A DNA stretch of 64,000 bases from Hyaloperonospora brassicae (Eukaryota; Oomycota; Peronosporomycetes; Peronosporales; Peronosporaceae): contig CANTFL010000228.1 of assembly GCA_947650285.1 (NCBI GenBank), positions 1-64,000 of the forward strand. The letters run 5' to 3'. Below the pieces are notes generated by a model. That model searched no databases. It had not been told where the DNA came from and saw only the letters and a program-made list of their open reading frames with translations. This document shows, in pieces, positions 63,170-64,000 of the stretch; within the stretch, counting starts at the first letter, position 1; each line of letters opens with the position of its first letter. The position numbers and the translations under genes were made by a program.

Positions 63170-64000
63170 GCAAGCCAACGTAGAACACGTGGTGTGTGCG
63201 CAGTTTGCGCGGAAGATTGAGCGTACACGCAAGTCCCTTCTTGGAGACGACCGTGAATGGTCCAATGAAGCGTGGACGCACTTTTGTCTTTAAGACGGCG
63301 GACATTACATTTGTAGGTAGGTTTTTAGCATTGAGTAGAACTTGGTCTTCGACCTCATAACGTTCAATACAACCTCTGCCTTCAGCATAAGATTTTTCCT
63401 TCTGCTTGTCTTGGCTATCAGCCAGTGCGTCACTTACGTGTCGTAACACATTCAAGCGCGTTGCGAGAAACTCGCTTTTCTGTTTATGAACAGTAGAAGG
63501 GCTGATATCAGCAAGCCGATCGGCAACTCCTCCCCCACCAATCCCTGAACCACGCAGTGGTAGCGTTAACGAAACGCGAGGGTGTGTGAGACCATTCACG
63601 TAAAACGGTGTGTAGCCGGTGGAGGCATGCACGGCTTTATTCAACGCAAACTCAACGACGGGGAGCATCGAACTCCAACGCTTAGGCATTTCAGCGCAAA
63701 AACTGCGCAAGATGTCACCGATGATGCGATTCACTCGCTCGGTTTGACCATCAGTCTGCGGATGATCCGCTGTGGACATGTCCAAACGTGTGCCGAGCAC
63801 CATTAAGATGGATTTCCAAAACTTTCCAGTGAAGCGAGGATCTTTTTCAGAGACAATTGACAACGACATACCGTGTTGTCGAAACACTCGATAGATAAAC
63901 AGCGTAGCTGTACCCTCACCATCAATGGTATCTGGAACCGCTGCTAAATAAGCCATCTTGCTCAAACGGTCAACAAAGACCACAATACCCGTATTTACAT
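62780..64000 (-). CDS. Second gypsy element: integrase and broken chromodomain (cut by window edge)
   Basis: Reading leftwards from the window edge, the frame shows the integrase core (FVDRLSKMAYLAAVPDTIDG, SEKDPRFTGKFW, HPQTDGQTERVNRI), the C-terminal region (VLKTKVRPRFIGPFTVVSKK, LRTHHVFYVGLLNP) and a Pro-rich linker. A chromodomain follows (GNRQFHVERLLKR). The open frame stops at TAG 62847-62849 inside the chromodomain. The same frame then continues recognisably (GQYQYLVKWRVYPESEN) to two further stops near 62795. The chromodomain is therefore broken in this copy. The family differs from the element at 43860-51841. Confidence 0.85.

Noticed and set aside
1..64000. tRNA, rRNA, CRISPR arrays, bacterial-type operons
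   Set aside because: No cloverleaf with a GGTTCGA-type B box, no rRNA core sequence and no regularly spaced direct repeats were found on reading. A tRNAscan run would be decisive.

Overview
The window looks like nuclear DNA of an oomycete, most probably a Peronosporales species (Phytophthora or downy-mildew type). The reasons are a START-FYVE lipid-binding protein of a kind expanded in oomycetes, a B-box/SAM/MAPKK-like kinase fusion, GC-rich coding exons with many introns of about 55-135 nt (GT-AG), and abundant Ty3/gypsy, Ty1/copia and LINE sequence. I saw no tRNA, rRNA, CRISPR array or bacterial operon.

Layout. 1-2.8 kb: the 5' part of a gypsy element on the minus strand (gag start plus LTR) and two decayed LTRs of the same family. 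5.5-8.2 kb: START-FYVE gene. 10.0-11.8 kb: decayed LINE 3' end. 13.05-17.29 kb: a young copia element with identical 254-bp LTRs and a 5-bp target duplication. 18.8-23.5 kb: a head-to-head pair, a CUE-DUF1771-Smr protein and a Tul1/FLY1-like membrane RING ubiquitin ligase. 25.9-40.5 kb: a compact island of eight genes (F-box-like, PhoD-like phosphatase, coiled-coil protein, B-box-SAM-kinase, membrane-anchored CobW/G3E GTPase, two glutathione S-transferases, NOA1/YqeH-type mitochondrial GTPase). 42.2-53.4 kb: a pseudogene and an intact copy of a small probable beta-trefoil gene, separated by a very young 7982-bp gypsy chromovirus (identical 391-bp LTRs, target duplication GTCAA). 54.5-61.1 kb: an AT-rich stretch almost without coding signal. 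61.2-64 kb: the 3' part of a second, different gypsy chromovirus on the minus strand.

The most unusual signals are in the gypsy elements. (i) The young element is packed along its whole length, LTRs and coding region alike, with perfect 7-11 bp inverted repeats around short loops, far more than chance predicts; at least one LTR stem shows a paired base change between two copies in this window. (ii) It carries a long open frame on the opposite strand between pol and the 3' LTR, overlapping the integrase tail and chromodomain. The second, unrelated-looking gypsy family has an antisense coding region in the same place and with the same layout (start about 110-130 bp inside the 3' LTR, coiled-coil C-terminus opposite the chromodomain end of pol). 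(iii) The young element is catalytically dead in reverse transcriptase and carries stops and a frameshift, so it was probably mobilised in trans. The copia element appears to use a half-tRNA (anticodon-loop) initiator-Met primer.

Housekeeping genes show ordinary eukaryotic logic: divergent pairs with short shared promoters (18.8-23.5 kb; 33.6-34.1 kb), convergent pairs (25.9-29.4 kb; 34.1-36.4 kb), and a same-strand run of GST, GST and NOA1-like genes. All exon boundaries are read by eye from splice consensus and domain continuity.
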